The position numbers and the translations under genes were made by a program. Below, in pieces: positions 1 to 11,653 of a DNA stretch of 64,000 nt. The stretch spans positions 62,001 to 126,000 of the forward strand of contig NZ_JASKYM010000007.1 in assembly GCF_030131845.1 (NCBI RefSeq), written 5' to 3'. The first letter of the stretch is position 1. Every line of letters starts with the position of its first letter. The notes below the pieces were generated by a model, which saw only the letters and a program-made list of their open reading frames with translations, did not search any database and was not told the DNA's origin. This DNA comes from Romboutsia sedimentorum. Lineage in GTDB: Bacteria; Bacillota; Clostridia; Peptostreptococcales; Peptostreptococcaceae.

Positions 1-822
1 AAATCCGATTGAATCAAACATATTAACAAATAAAAGTGTAACAACGATAATTAGCATATCTAAACTAAATATGTCAGCTTTAGTAACCTCAAATACCTTC
101 ATAAATACAGGTTGTATAGATGGCGGTAAATCAATTACTCCATTTGGCATAGGAACTATAGCAAACAACATACCTATTGCCGATGTTATTATTATAGATA
201 TTAAAAATGCACCATTTACATTTTTAATTAATAATGTAGCTGCTATCATTAATCCTACTATAGAAAGAACTACAACTGGAGATTTTATATTACCTAAAGA
301 TATTATAGCTCCACCTTGCTTTATTATTCCTGCATTTACAAGACCTATAAACGTTATAAATAGACCAATTCCAGCAGTTATAGCATGTTTTAAAACTTCA
401 GGCATACATTCTATTATTTTTTCACGAACATTTGTTACTGTTAATAAGACAAATATAATACCTTCTATAAACATTGCACATAATGCGAATTGCCAAGTAT
501 ATCCCATTCCTAAAACTATTGTATAAGTGAAAAATGCATTAATGCCCATACTAGGTGCTAATATTATAGGATAGTTCGCAAGTAATCCCATTACAAAACA
601 ACCAATTCCTGATGCTATAGCTGTTGCTGTAAAAACAGCACCTTTATCCATTCCTGCTTCACCAAGTATATTAGGATTTACAACTAGTATGTATGCTATA
701 GTCATAAATGTTGTTATTCCTGCAAGTGCTTCTATTTTTACATTTGTGTTGTTTTCTTTTAATTTAAATATTTTTTCTAATAAATTTGTATTAGATTGTG
801 CCTGCGATGTATTTTTTTGCAC
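1..822 (-). CDS. NCS2-family purine permease (guanine/hypoxanthine, PbuG/AzgA type), 3' end cut by window edge
   Basis: I translated this open frame on the minus strand myself; it runs off the left edge, so only the first 274 codons are present. It opens with a GTG codon eight bases after a strong AGGAGG site. The protein begins VQKNTSQAQ and has the hallmark AzgA/PbuG segments GITTFMTIAYILVVNP, then LANYPIILAPSMGINAFF, then several hydrophobic helices. The family imports hypoxanthine and guanine across the cytoplasmic membrane. It lies directly downstream of guaB-guaA on the same strand, separated by a strong terminator, so it belongs to a purine locus but is probably transcribed mainly on its own. 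The family is clear; the exact purine is inferred. Confidence 0.88.
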   Translation of the reverse strand, partial: MQKNTSQAQSNTNLLEKIFKLKENNTNVKIEALAGITTFMTIAYILVVNPNILGEAGMDKGAVFTATAIASGIGCFVMGLLANYPIILAPSMGINAFFTYTIVLGMGYTWQFALCAMFIEGIIFVLLTVTNVREKIIECMPEVLKHAITAGIGLFITFIGLVNAGIIKQGGAIISLGNIKSPVVVLSIVGLMIAATLLIKNVNGAFLISIIITSAIGMLFAIVPMPNGVIDLPPSIQPVFMKVFEVTKADIFSLDMLIIVVTLLFVNMFDSIGF

Positions 823-862
823 TTTGTATACCTCCTTTAGTAAAATTTTTTGTTAGTGATAT

Positions 863-906
863 AATTACAAAAAATAAAAGGCATTCGCCTTTTATTTTTT
901 GTAATT
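863..906 (-). terminator. Terminator after guaA
   Basis: A perfect 20-bp inverted repeat with a four-base loop (ATTC). Its centre is the G+C step AGGC/GCCT, and the arms carry A and T runs, so it could work on either strand. It lies between the guaA stop and the permease start and should end guaB-guaA transcripts. Confidence 0.85.
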
Positions 907-944
907 TGTAAAGTGTTCTATATTCAAGTTGAATTATATTTATA

Positions 945-2477
945 TTATTCCCACTCTATAGTTCCTGGTGGTTTAGAAGTTATATCATAAACTACTCTAT
1001 TTGCTCCATCAACTTCATTTACGATTCTATTAGATATTTTTTCTAATACATCATATGGCATTTTGTACCAATCTGAAGTCATTCCATCAGAAGATGTAAC
1101 TGCTCTTATACCAACTAAATATGCATAAGTTCTTTCATCACCCATAACTCCAACTGTTTTTACATCTGGTAATGTAGCGAATGCTTGCCATATCTCTTTG
1201 TATAACCCATTTTCTTTTAGTATTTCCATGTATATTGCATCTGCTTCTCTTAATATATCGCATCTTTCTTTAGTTACTTCGCCTATAACTCTTATTCCAA
1301 GACCAGGTCCTGGGAATGGATGTCTAAATATTAAGTCCTCTTCTATTCCAAGTTCTAAACCTATTTTTCTAACTTCATCTTTGAATAATTCTCTTAATGG
1401 CTCTATTATTTCAAATTCTATGTCTTCAGGTATTCCTCCAACATTATGGTGAGATTTTATAGTAGCAGCTTCACCTTGCCCACTTTCTACAACATCTGGA
1501 TATATAGTTCCTTGAACTAAGAAGTCCATTTTTCCTAATTTATTTGATTCTTCTTCAAACACTCTTATGAATTCTTCCCCAATTACTTTTCTCTTAGCTT
1601 CTGGTTCAGTTATCCCTTTTAACTTACCTAAGAATCTATCTTCACAGTTAACTCTTATTAAGTTCATATCAAATCTATCTCTGAATATTCTTTCTACATC
1701 ATTACCTTCATTTTTTCTAAGTAATCCATGATCTACGAATACACAAGTTAAGTTATCACCTATTGCTCTATGAACAAGTACCGCTGCTACTGATGAATCA
1801 ACTCCACCACTTAAAGCACATAATACTTTTTTATTTCCTATTTTTTCTTTTAACTCTTTTATTTTGTCACTTATAAATGAATCAGTAGTCCAATCTCCAG
1901 TTATCTTACAAACATTGTATAAGAAGTTTTTAAGTATTTTATCTCCTTCTAGACAATGTTCAACTTCTGGATGGAATTGTACTCCATATAATTTTCTTTC
2001 TTCATTTTCCATAGCTGCAATAGGACAATCAGTAGTATGTGCAACTGATTTGAATCCTTCAGGTAATTCATCTATTAAATCTGTATGACTCATCCATACA
2101 GTGTTTGTTGTTAATCCTTCAAGTATAGTTGATTTTTCATATGTTACTGAAGTCTTTCCATACTCTTTTTCACTGTTGTTCCCTTTTCTTACATTTCCAC
2201 CTAATATATGAGCCATTACTTGAACGCCATAACATATTCCAAGTATTGGTACACCGATCTCAAATATTTCTTTTGATATCTTAGGAGAATTTTCTAAATA
2301 TGCACTGTTAGGCCCACCTGTAAATATTATTCCCTTAGGATTCATAGCTTTTATTTTTTCTATATCTGTAGTATATGGAATTATTTCACAGTATACTTTA
2401 TTTTCTCTTACTCTTCTTGCTATTAATTGGTTATATTGACCACCAAAGTCCATTACAAGTACTAATTCATGCTTCAT
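945..2477 (-). CDS. guaA: GMP synthase (glutamine-hydrolysing)
   Basis: Converts XMP to GMP using ATP and glutamine in the cytoplasm. At 510 residues it has full family length. The N-terminal class I glutamine amidotransferase domain has the nucleophile in GICYG (Cys82) and the partner His169/Glu171 in QFHPEVE. The ATP-pyrophosphatase domain has the P-loop SGGVDSS (223-229), and the C-terminal dimerisation domain ends in KPPGTIEWE, typical of GuaA. The ATG lies three bases after the guaB stop, with its ribosome binding site inside the guaB end, so the two genes are translated together from the riboswitch-controlled transcript. Confidence 0.98.
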   Translation of the reverse strand: MKHELVLVMDFGGQYNQLIARRVRENKVYCEIIPYTTDIEKIKAMNPKGIIFTGGPNSAYLENSPKISKEIFEIGVPILGICYGVQVMAHILGGNVRKGNNSEKEYGKTSVTYEKSTILEGLTTNTVWMSHTDLIDELPEGFKSVAHTTDCPIAAMENEERKLYGVQFHPEVEHCLEGDKILKNFLYNVCKITGDWTTDSFISDKIKELKEKIGNKKVLCALSGGVDSSVAAVLVHRAIGDNLTCVFVDHGLLRKNEGNDVERIFRDRFDMNLIRVNCEDRFLGKLKGITEPEAKRKVIGEEFIRVFEEESNKLGKMDFLVQGTIYPDVVESGQGEAATIKSHHNVGGIPEDIEFEIIEPLRELFKDEVRKIGLELGIEEDLIFRHPFPGPGLGIRVIGEVTKERCDILREADAIYMEILKENGLYKEIWQAFATLPDVKTVGVMGDERTYAYLVGIRAVTSSDGMTSDWYKMPYDVLEKISNRIVNEVDGANRVVYDITSKPPGTIEWE

Positions 2478-2480
2478 ATA

Positions 2481-3965
<1,485 letters not shown>

Positions 3966-4041
3966 TTATATTATTATACATTATATATAACGAATTTTTA
4001 ATTACAGTTTTTTGATTTTTGTTCGTGTTTCATATTTGTAT

Positions 4042-4104
4042 AAAAAAAACCTGTATAGTAACTTCATTATTATTCTCATAAAAGTGAAATTACTATACAG
4101 GTTT
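4042..4104 (-). terminator. Expression-platform terminator of the guanine riboswitch
   Basis: On the minus strand AAACCTGTATAGTAA pairs with TTACTATACAGGTTT and is followed by a run of eight T. It lies between the purine aptamer and guaB, which is the layout of a transcription-terminating OFF switch. Confidence 0.92.
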
Positions 4105-4191
4105 CCAAAATATCGTACTTTATAGCCAACTAATAAGGATTTCTAATCGGCCTATTAGTTTACTTTACTTGATATTCTGATATAATAATTT

Positions 4192-4262
4192 CACTCATAG
4201 TCAAGACATTTACGGTATCTCGGTAGAAACTCTCAGACCTTATTTCCAAGTATATACGAGTG
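4192..4262 (-). promoter_or_regulatory. Purine (guanine-type) riboswitch aptamer upstream of guaB
   Basis: The minus strand has the full purine-aptamer layout. The closing stem is CACTC/GAGTG, the junction carries GTTTCTACC, then CCGTAAATG and the strand GACTATGAG. The specificity base in GACTAT is C, which in the characterised xpt and add aptamers marks guanine/hypoxanthine binding rather than adenine. Guanine should favour the downstream terminator and shut off guaB-guaA. Confidence 0.95.
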
Positions 4263-4307
4263 ATATATTGTATTCAGTTTATAAATTTTTTCTTTAAGTT
4301 AAATCCT

Positions 4308-4336
4308 AATTTATCAAAATTTTTTGTTTATGTCAA
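4308..4336 (-). promoter_or_regulatory. Sigma-A promoter for the riboswitch-guaB-guaA transcript
   Basis: TTGACA (4331-4336) and TAAATT (4308-4313) are separated by exactly 17 bases on the minus strand, about 45 bases before the aptamer. The -35 box overlaps the last codons of larC2, so the two transcription units abut. Confidence 0.7.
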
Positions 4337-4747
4337 TAAGTTTAAGTCAAATTTTTTGTTTATAATATAATTTATTTTATATAGTAGTTGATTTAGTGGG
4401 ATTTCGTGTTTATTTGCAATTTTCTTACAATCTTCATATTCAGGCGTTACTTTTATTATTTTCCCATTATAATAACCTAATTTAACATTTACTAATCCAT
4501 AAGGGGTATCAATTTCAGCGAATTTTCTAGTTAGTATTTTTCTATTGTATTCATGGTATCTTACTCCAAATGTAGTAGTTTCTATAAGTAATAAATCTAT
4601 AAACTTTTCTAAATCACTCTTTTTACATAAAATTGACAGTTTAGTTGCAGGTCTATTTTTTTTCATATATATACTTTCTGTATATACATCAAGCGCTCCA
4701 TCTTTTAAAACTTTCTCATATAAATATGAATATATCTCAGAGGACAT
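4328..4747 (-). CDS. larC: LarC C-terminal part (LarC2), made by frameshift from larC1
   Basis: Second half of the nickel insertion protein LarC (DUF111 family). The listed start is the first in-frame ATG, but the frame is open further upstream to the A-rich slippery site, giving EEIIYEINANIDD before MSSEIYSYL. The conserved NIDDM block of LarC therefore spans the supposed start, which shows that this is not an independent protein. In the continuous product of 394 residues this part holds the YMKKNRP motif and the C-terminal CTP/nickel domain. There is no credible ribosome binding site before the ATG. In Lactiplantibacillus plantarum LarC is also made from larC1 and larC2 by programmed frameshifting. 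Confidence 0.9.
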   Translation of the reverse strand: MSSEIYSYLYEKVLKDGALDVYTESIYMKKNRPATKLSILCKKSDLEKFIDLLLIETTTFGVRYHEYNRKILTRKFAEIDTPYGLVNVKLGYYNGKIIKVTPEYEDCKKIANKHEIPLNQLLYKINYIINKKFDLNLLT

Positions 4748-4776
4748 ATCATCAATGTTCGCATTTATTTCATATA

Positions 4777-5511
4777 TTATTTCTTCTTTTTTTTTACTCC
4801 TAAAATAGTTCTCAACATATTTGGTATTTCAAACTTTTTATGCCCAATCCCATATCCGATTTGATTAACCTCAAATTCTAGTTCATCTACAAACTCGTCA
4901 CACAACGTTTTTATTATCGCTGCACCTGTTGGAGTTGTACATTCGCCTTTAACACTATTTAACTTAATTGGAGTTCCTCTAAGTATTTCTATAGTTGCAG
5001 GCGCTGGAACAGGCATCATTCCATGATCACATTTTACAAACCCAGATCCTACAGGTATAGTACTAGAATATATTTTGTCTATGTTAAGTAAATCTATTAA
5101 TATAGATGTCCCTATTATATCAACTATAGAATCTATACCACCAACTTCATGAAAGTGTATTTTATCTATTGTAGTTCCATGAACCTTAGCTTCAGCTTCA
5201 CCTATAGTCATAAATATATTCTTCGACATATCTTTTATATTTTCATTTAAATCACTTTTATCAATTATGTCAAATATATCTACTAAATGCCTATGTGCAT
5301 GAGTTTCTTTAGTTAGCACGTCCACATTAGTACCTATTATTCCACTTTCATTTTTAGAACATACTTTTATTTCAAATTCATCACTTATATTTAGTTTTTT
5401 TATTTCTTCTAAAAATAATTCTTTTGGTACTCCTAAGTTTAGTAAACTAGCTAGCGTCATATCACCAGAAATTCCGTTCACTATATCAAAGTAAAGTATT
5501 CTTTGCTCCAT
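4777..5511 (-). CDS. larC: LarC N-terminal part (LarC1), nickel insertion protein for the nickel-pincer cofactor
   Basis: LarC is a CTP-dependent cyclometallase that inserts nickel into pyridinium-3,5-bisthiocarboxylic acid mononucleotide. The frame begins MEQRILYFDIVNGISGDM, the family signature, and has a His-rich stretch (ETHAHRHL) and KIHFHEVGGIDSIVDI. Read without slippage it ends GVKKKKK at a TAA, producing a 244-residue short form. With the -1 shift it continues into LarC2. It sits 21 bases after larB and is the second gene of a larB-larC pair. No larA or larE is present in this window. Confidence 0.93.
   Translation of the reverse strand: MEQRILYFDIVNGISGDMTLASLLNLGVPKELFLEEIKKLNISDEFEIKVCSKNESGIIGTNVDVLTKETHAHRHLVDIFDIIDKSDLNENIKDMSKNIFMTIGEAEAKVHGTTIDKIHFHEVGGIDSIVDIIGTSILIDLLNIDKIYSSTIPVGSGFVKCDHGMMPVPAPATIEILRGTPIKLNSVKGECTTPTGAAIIKTLCDEFVDELEFEVNQIGYGIGHKKFEIPNMLRTILGVKKKKK
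4786..4792 (-). other. Programmed -1 ribosomal frameshift site in larC
   Basis: The heptamer A AAA AAG occurs in the zero frame of larC1, inside a run of nine A. Slipping back one base at the AAA AAG codons joins LarC1 residue 242 to the LarC2 frame and skips the TAA two codons later. An AGGAG stretch just upstream could stimulate the shift. The calculated fused length of 394 residues matches ordinary LarC. Confidence 0.88.
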
Positions 5512-5532
5512 TTTTTTCTCCTTAAATTCAAT

Positions 5533-6276
5533 CTATTTTAATTTATTTATAGTGGCAGCTAGATATCCCGCACCAAAACCATTATCAATATTAACTACCG
5601 ATATACCTGATGCGCAACTATTTAACATTGTAAGAAGTGCTGACACTCCTCCAAAATTAGCACCATATCCTACAGATGTAGGAACCGCTATTATAGGTAC
5701 GTCTACAAGACCTCCTACTACGCTTGGTAGTGCTCCTTCCATACCTGCGACTGCAACTATCACTCTAGCTTCTTCTAGTATATGCCTGCGGCTTAATAAT
5801 CTATGTATGCCAGCTACACCTACATCATAAATTCTTTCTACATCATTACCTAAAAATTTAGCAGTATAATAAGCTTCATCCGCAACAGGAATATCTGAAG
5901 TTCCCCCTGTTAGCACTAAAATTTTACCCTTACCTATATTAACAATATCATGATTTTTTATTTTTAATATTTTTGATAATTCTTCATACTCTGCATTATT
6001 ATAGATTTTTTTAATTTTATCAAACGTTTCTTTTCTACATCTAGTTCCCAATATATTAGAATCTTTTTCCTTCATTTTTTCTATTATACCTAATATTTGC
6101 TCATCACTTTTTCCTTCACAATAAATCACTTCTGGATATCCATTTCTTAGTTGTCTATGATGATCTATATTTGCATACCCTAAATCCTCATAAGGTAAAT
6201 TCTTAAGTTTATCTAGTGCATACTCTATATCTATATTATTATTTTTTACATCCTCTAATATTTTTTTTAAATCCAT
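5533..6276 (-). CDS. larB: LarB, pyridinium-3,5-biscarboxylic acid mononucleotide synthase
   Basis: LarB carboxylates and hydrolyses nicotinic acid adenine dinucleotide, the first step of nickel-pincer cofactor synthesis. The 247-residue protein has the expected N-terminal segment DHHRQLRNGYPEVIYCEGK and a C-terminal PurE-like domain with LTGGTSDIPVADEA, AGMEGALPSVVGG and VPTSVGYGANFGG. The start is a normal ATG after GGGGTGA. It heads a larB-larC operon. Confidence 0.95.
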   Translation of the reverse strand: MDLKKILEDVKNNNIDIEYALDKLKNLPYEDLGYANIDHHRQLRNGYPEVIYCEGKSDEQILGIIEKMKEKDSNILGTRCRKETFDKIKKIYNNAEYEELSKILKIKNHDIVNIGKGKILVLTGGTSDIPVADEAYYTAKFLGNDVERIYDVGVAGIHRLLSRRHILEEARVIVAVAGMEGALPSVVGGLVDVPIIAVPTSVGYGANFGGVSALLTMLNSCASGISVVNIDNGFGAGYLAATINKLK

Positions 6277-6428
6277 TCATTCACCCCTAATTAATCATAT
6301 AATATTTTTTATTTTGATATTAGTATATAATATTTTCATTACATATTGTACATTCATATAAAAACAATGTAATTTAATTATTAACATTATCACATAATAA
6401 TACATTAATCGCTAAATTAGTTTATTTA

Positions 6429-6457
6429 TTGATATATTTCGCTTTTTATGGTAAAAT
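6429..6457 (+). promoter_or_regulatory. Sigma-A promoter for the chemoreceptor gene
   Basis: TTGATA (6429-6434) and TAAAAT (6452-6457) have a 17-base spacer. A start near 6464 gives a leader of about 220 bases before the chemoreceptor ATG, long enough for a regulatory RNA. The whole gap 6277-6683 otherwise holds only the hairpin listed next. Confidence 0.65.
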
Positions 6458-6550
6458 GTGGTTAATATTTTAATATTAAAAATCAGTTTCAAACTCACTT
6501 AAAACATAAATTATACAATTTTTTAGATAGTAATCATAACGCTATTTCAC

Positions 6551-6592
6551 GGCAGAGAATTAACAAATTCACGTTGATACTCTGCCTTTTTT
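6551..6592 (+). terminator. Intrinsic terminator or attenuator inside the chemoreceptor leader
   Basis: GGCAGAG pairs with CTCTGCC and is followed directly by six T. The 22-base loop contains a second possible hairpin (AATT-AACA-AATT) and the sequence TTCACG, which also occurs just before the stem. It lies between the promoter and the gene on the same strand, so reading the gene requires read-through or a switch. I do not recognise it as a known riboswitch class. Confidence 0.6.
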
Positions 6593-6683
6593 GAGTATAA
6601 AATATCATTATATAGTTTAAAGACTATAAATTATATAAGCAATATTAATTTTATAAATTTAATACATTAAGGAGTTGGGCTTT

Positions 6684-8726
6684 ATGAAAAAATTTAATAT
6701 TCATTCTTTAACTTTTAAGTTGTGTATAGCTATTATAGCTTTCGCAATAATACCCACAAGTATTATGTCATATTTTTTGTTTACACAATCAAAAGATAAC
6801 TTACTAGAAGAACAAAAAAAATCTATAAATAGTCAATTATCTTTAGTAAGTAATAATATTGATAGTATATTTGATAATATGATCGATAATGCTTCTTATT
6901 TTACCAACAATAGTTCATTAAAAAAAGCAGATAATTCAATAACATCTTATTTAGATAATACTTCAGATATCGTTATGACCCCTCAATCAAACGGAAAAGT
7001 AGAATCTGATATTTTTAACATTTTTGATGAGTTTGGAACTAGTCACCCGCTATATCAATATATGTTTATGGGAACTGAATCTGGAGGTTTTGTTTTATAT
7101 CCAGATGGTAATTTAAAAGGTAAATTTGATCCACGAGAAAGACCATGGTATCCTAATGCAAAAAAAGCTGATGGCAAAGCTGTTATAGGTTCTCCATACT
7201 ATTATGAAAGTGATGATATATCAATAGTTGGCATCTCACAGGCAGTTAAAAATGATGCAGGAGATATTGTAGGTGTAATTGGAATTGATACAAGCCTTAA
7301 GAAAGTAACAGAAATGTTTGAAAATGTCAGTAAAAGTAGTAACGGATATTATATGTTAGTTGATAAAGATGGTACTATAATTGCTGATCCAAGTAATCCT
7401 GACAATAATTTTAAAAAATTATCAAAAGTTTATAACGAAAATTTTGTTTCATCTGTTAATCAAAATGCATCTTTCAAAAAAATTGATGTAAACGGGAATT
7501 CTTCTTATGTAACATCTATTGCTTCTGAAAAAACTAATTGGAATTATGTAGCTGTTATTTCTGAATCTAAGCTATTAAGTAGTTTGAATGAAATGACAAG
7601 AATTTCTTTATTAGCATTAGTAGTCATATTAATAATTTCTGTAATAATTGCACTTATTATAGCATTTAATATCGCTCGCCCTTTAAAAAAATTAACAAAC
7701 ATAACAAATAATTTAGCTAAGGGCAATTTAGATGCCGAAATTAGCATTAAATCAAATGATGAAATTGGACAGTTAGCTGTTTCTATGCAATCATTGGTAA
7801 GTCGATTAAAGTCATATATAGAGTATATAGACGAAATATCTTATTTGTTATCAGAATTAGGAAAAGGGAACTTAGAACTTACATTTAACCAAAACTATGA
7901 TGGCGAGTTCGAACTAATTAAAAATTCTTTAGTAAATACATCTAATATGTTAAATAGTACGCTTTCTCAGATTAATGTATCTGCTGAACAAGTTGCAATT
8001 GGTTCAAATCAAGTTTCATATGGCGCACAACAACTTTCTCAAGGTGCAACCGAGCAAGCAAGTTCTATCGAAGAGCTTTCTGCTACAATAAATGAAATAT
8101 CAACTAAAATTAAAGAAACTGATCATAGTGCAACTAAAGCAAAAGAAATATCTTCAGATTCAAACAAAGTTATAGCTCAGGGTCAAAAACAAATGCAAGA
8201 AATGATTGCTGCAATGGATGAAATTAGCAATACATCAAATGAAATCAGAAAAATAATTAAAAATATAGATGATGTTGCATTCCAAACTAATATTCTTGCG
8301 CTTAATGCTGCTGTAGAAGCTGCACGTGCAGGAGAAGCTGGAAAAGGTTTCGCAGTCGTTGCAGATGAAGTAAGAAATCTAGCTGCTAAATCTGCTGAAA
8401 GCGCAAAAAATACAGCAATACTTATTGAAAATTCAATTATTGCAGTAGAAAAAGGTACAAAAACTGTTGCTGAAACAGCTACATCTCTTGAAAAAGTTGT
8501 AATAGGATCTAGAAAGTCTGTTGAAGTTATACAATATATTGCAGATATGAGTAATGAACAATCTCAATCTATAGATCAAATAAATATTGGTGTAGAACAA
8601 ATTTCAGTGGTAATTCAAACAAATAGTGCAACAGCAGAAGAAAGTGCTGCTGCTAGTGAAGAGCTTTCAGCTCAAGCTGTAATGTTGACTGATTTACTTA
8701 GTAATTTTAAACTAAAGGATAAATAA
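6684..8726 (+). CDS. Methyl-accepting chemotaxis protein with an extracellular dCache sensor
   Basis: Transmembrane chemoreceptor that would signal to CheA/CheW. I prefer the ATG at 6684 because AAGGAG lies nine bases before it; a TTG at 6675 touches that site. A first membrane helix occupies about 10-30, then a double-Cache sensor with the [22 protein letters not shown] signature and [15 protein letters not shown] second helix (about 303-327), a HAMP domain and a methyl-accepting domain follow. The conserved hairpin tip reads [20 protein letters not shown] followed by [19 protein letters not shown]. It is a single-gene unit with terminators on both sides. The ligand cannot be told from sequence; many dCache receptors bind amino acids. 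Confidence 0.93.
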   Translation: MKKFNIHSLTFKLCIAIIAFAIIPTSIMSYFLFTQSKDNLLEEQKKSINSQLSLVSNNIDSIFDNMIDNASYFTNNSSLKKADNSITSYLDNTSDIVMTPQSNGKVESDIFNIFDEFGTSHPLYQYMFMGTESGGFVLYPDGNLKGKFDPRERPWYPNAKKADGKAVIGSPYYYESDDISIVGISQAVKNDAGDIVGVIGIDTSLKKVTEMFENVSKSSNGYYMLVDKDGTIIADPSNPDNNFKKLSKVYNENFVSSVNQNASFKKIDVNGNSSYVTSIASEKTNWNYVAVISESKLLSSLNEMTRISLLALVVILIISVIIALIIAFNIARPLKKLTNITNNLAKGNLDAEISIKSNDEIGQLAVSMQSLVSRLKSYIEYIDEISYLLSELGKGNLELTFNQNYDGEFELIKNSLVNTSNMLNSTLSQINVSAEQVAIGSNQVSYGAQQLSQGATEQASSIEELSATINEISTKIKETDHSATKAKEISSDSNKVIAQGQKQMQEMIAAMDEISNTSNEIRKIIKNIDDVAFQTNILALNAAVEAARAGEAGKGFAVVADEVRNLAAKSAESAKNTAILIENSIIAVEKGTKTVAETATSLEKVVIGSRKSVEVIQYIADMSNEQSQSIDQINIGVEQISVVIQTNSATAEESAAASEELSAQAVMLTDLLSNFKLKDK

Positions 8727-8770
8727 TTTTTAAATAGATACATAGTAATACTTAAATTTCTAAATTAACT

Positions 8771-8812
8771 AAAAAGTGTACTTAATGATTATTATCATAA
8801 AGTACACTTTTT
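8771..8812 (+). terminator. Terminator after the chemoreceptor gene
   Basis: A perfect 13-bp stem (AAAAAGTGTACTT/AAGTACACTTTTT) with a 16-base loop. A and T tails on both arms allow it to serve both the chemoreceptor and the converging XRE gene. Confidence 0.85.
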
Positions 8813-8834
8813 CACATTATATATCCTTTGTATT

Positions 8835-9044
8835 TTATTTAAAATAAAATAATTCTTCAAAACTTTTATCTAAAGCAATGCAAATAAGTAACGCTAACTT
8901 TGCACTAGGACAAAACTGTAAATTTTCAATAGAACTTATAGTTTGTCTTGATACTCCGATATCCTTAGCTAGCTGATCTTGCGATATTTTTTTTTCAGCT
9001 CTAGCTACTCTAATTTTATTATTTAATATTATTTCGTTTTTCAT
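8835..9044 (-). CDS. Small XRE-family transcriptional regulator
   Basis: A 69-residue protein consisting almost wholly of one helix-turn-helix domain: IRVARAEKKISQDQLAKDIGVSRQTISSIE, with QDQLA and SRQTIS forming the two DNA-binding helices. It resembles the short YgzD-type regulators that are paired with small membrane proteins. It starts eight bases after the upstream membrane-protein gene with an AAGGAG site, so the two are co-transcribed. Target genes are unknown; control of its own promoter is likely. Confidence 0.88.
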   Translation of the reverse strand: MKNEIILNNKIRVARAEKKISQDQLAKDIGVSRQTISSIENLQFCPSAKLALLICIALDKSFEELFYFK

Positions 9045-9052
9045 ATATCTCC

Positions 9053-9364
9053 TTATATTGTATCTACTATATAGTTTGCTAAATAAACTATTGAAGTAAA
9101 TATTCCAAGTACCGCTGCATATATATATGTTGTATTCTTAGAAGCTTTATATCTTCCATATGACTCCATACCTAGATATGCAAACATCATTGATAGAAAG
9201 CCCATATTTCTAATGCCACTAATAAAATTATATATTATAACTATACTAAGTATACTTAGTATTCCTTTTACCCCCCATTTATTAGCTTTATTATCAATGT
9301 ATTCTATCCCTTCATCTTTAGGCTTACTCGCTTTATATTTTTCTAGTATTTCCTTCTTATTCAT
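9053..9364 (-). CDS. Small membrane protein of unknown function (DUF6442-like)
   Basis: A 103-residue protein with a charged N-terminal 30 residues (MNKKEILEKYKASKPKDEG) and then three or four hydrophobic segments (about 34-50, 55-68, 80-98). Similar proteins are commonly encoded next to small XRE regulators in Firmicutes; the DUF assignment is from memory and not certain. It is the first gene of the pair and follows a clear promoter. No enzymatic motif is visible. Confidence 0.75.
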   Translation of the reverse strand: MNKKEILEKYKASKPKDEGIEYIDNKANKWGVKGILSILSIVIIYNFISGIRNMGFLSMMFAYLGMESYGRYKASKNTTYIYAAVLGIFTSIVYLANYIVDTI

Positions 9365-9393
9365 ATATAAACACCCCTTTTATAATTACCTTA

Positions 9394-9436
9394 ATAGTAA
9401 AGTTTGTTTATATAAATGTCAAGTATGTAAGACATT
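9394..9436 (-). promoter_or_regulatory. Promoter with an overlapping inverted-repeat operator for the membrane protein/XRE pair
   Basis: TTGACA (9417-9422) and TACTAT (9394-9399) are 17 bases apart on the minus strand. The inverted repeat AATGTC-N10-GACATT (9415-9436) overlaps the -35 box, the right place for a repressor. The XRE protein of this operon is the natural candidate. Confidence 0.55.
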
Positions 9437-9480
9437 ATTACAAATAAACTTGTCATTTTTTTATTATATTTAGGCATAAT

Positions 9481-9506
9481 AAAAGAGTGATTTTCATCAC
9501 TCTTTT
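9481..9506 (-). terminator. Terminator after groEL
   Basis: A perfect 10-bp stem AAAAGAGTGA/TCACTCTTTT with a six-base loop, ending about 20 bases past the groEL stop; the T-rich arm serves the minus strand. Confidence 0.85.
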
Positions 9507-9526
9507 CATAATCAATATTATTTTAA

Positions 9527-11167
<1,641 letters not shown>

Positions 11168-11170
11168 TTA

Positions 11171-11455
11171 TTATTCAACTACAGCTAATATATCGCCTTG
11201 TTTTAATATTGTGTATTCTTTTCCTTCTAATTTCACTTCTGTTCCTGCATATTTTTGGAATATAACTTTATCTCCAACCTTTAATTCCATAACTATTTCT
11301 TTTCCATCAACAACTCCACCTGGTCCAACTTCAACAACTTCAGCCATTTGAGGTTGCTCTTTAGCTGCTCCTGGTAAAACTATCCCACTTGCAGTTTTCT
11401 CTTCAGCTTCTAATTTTTTAATCACTACTCTATCACCTAATGGTCTTATCTTCAT
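11171..11455 (-). CDS. groS: Co-chaperonin GroES
   Basis: A 94-residue lid of the GroEL chamber. It has the family N-terminus [29 protein letters not shown] with the mobile loop near 17-33, and ends GDILAVVE. First gene of the operon, with TAGGAGG before the ATG and a leader of about 120 bases that holds the HrcA operator. Confidence 0.99.
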   Translation of the reverse strand: MKIRPLGDRVVIKKLEAEEKTASGIVLPGAAKEQPQMAEVVEVGPGGVVDGKEIVMELKVGDKVIFQKYAGTEVKLEGKEYTILKQGDILAVVE

Positions 11456-11572
11456 GATTTTTACCTCCTAAATGAATTGTTTATATTATAAGGAATTTAT
11501 TTAATTCCACTTTTAACATTTTATAATTTAAATAATAATATATGTAATAAAATTAAATATACTACAACAACT

Positions 11573-11599
11573 TTATCACTCTATCAACAAGAGTGCTAA
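11573..11599 (-). promoter_or_regulatory. CIRCE operator (HrcA site) of groES-groEL
   Basis: TTATCACTC-N9-GAGTGCTAA matches the consensus TTAGCACTC-N9-GAGTGCTAA with one mismatch in the left arm. Read from the minus strand it follows a TATAAT-like -10 and precedes groES, as expected for heat-shock repression by HrcA. Confidence 0.93.
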
Positions 11600-11653
11600 C
11601 AATTATTATAGTATACTAATTACCCGTAAGTTTCAATACTTTTTAGCAAATAT

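Noticed and set aside
71-526. 151-codon open frame on the plus strand at the left edge
   Set aside because: It is antisense to the permease gene, which has clear family motifs and a strong ribosome binding site on the other strand.
6551-6592. c-di-GMP riboswitch before the chemoreceptor
   Set aside because: The conserved GEMM blocks (CACGCACAGGGCAAACC and the GGTAGCGGGG receptor region) are missing, and so are the class II features I can recall.
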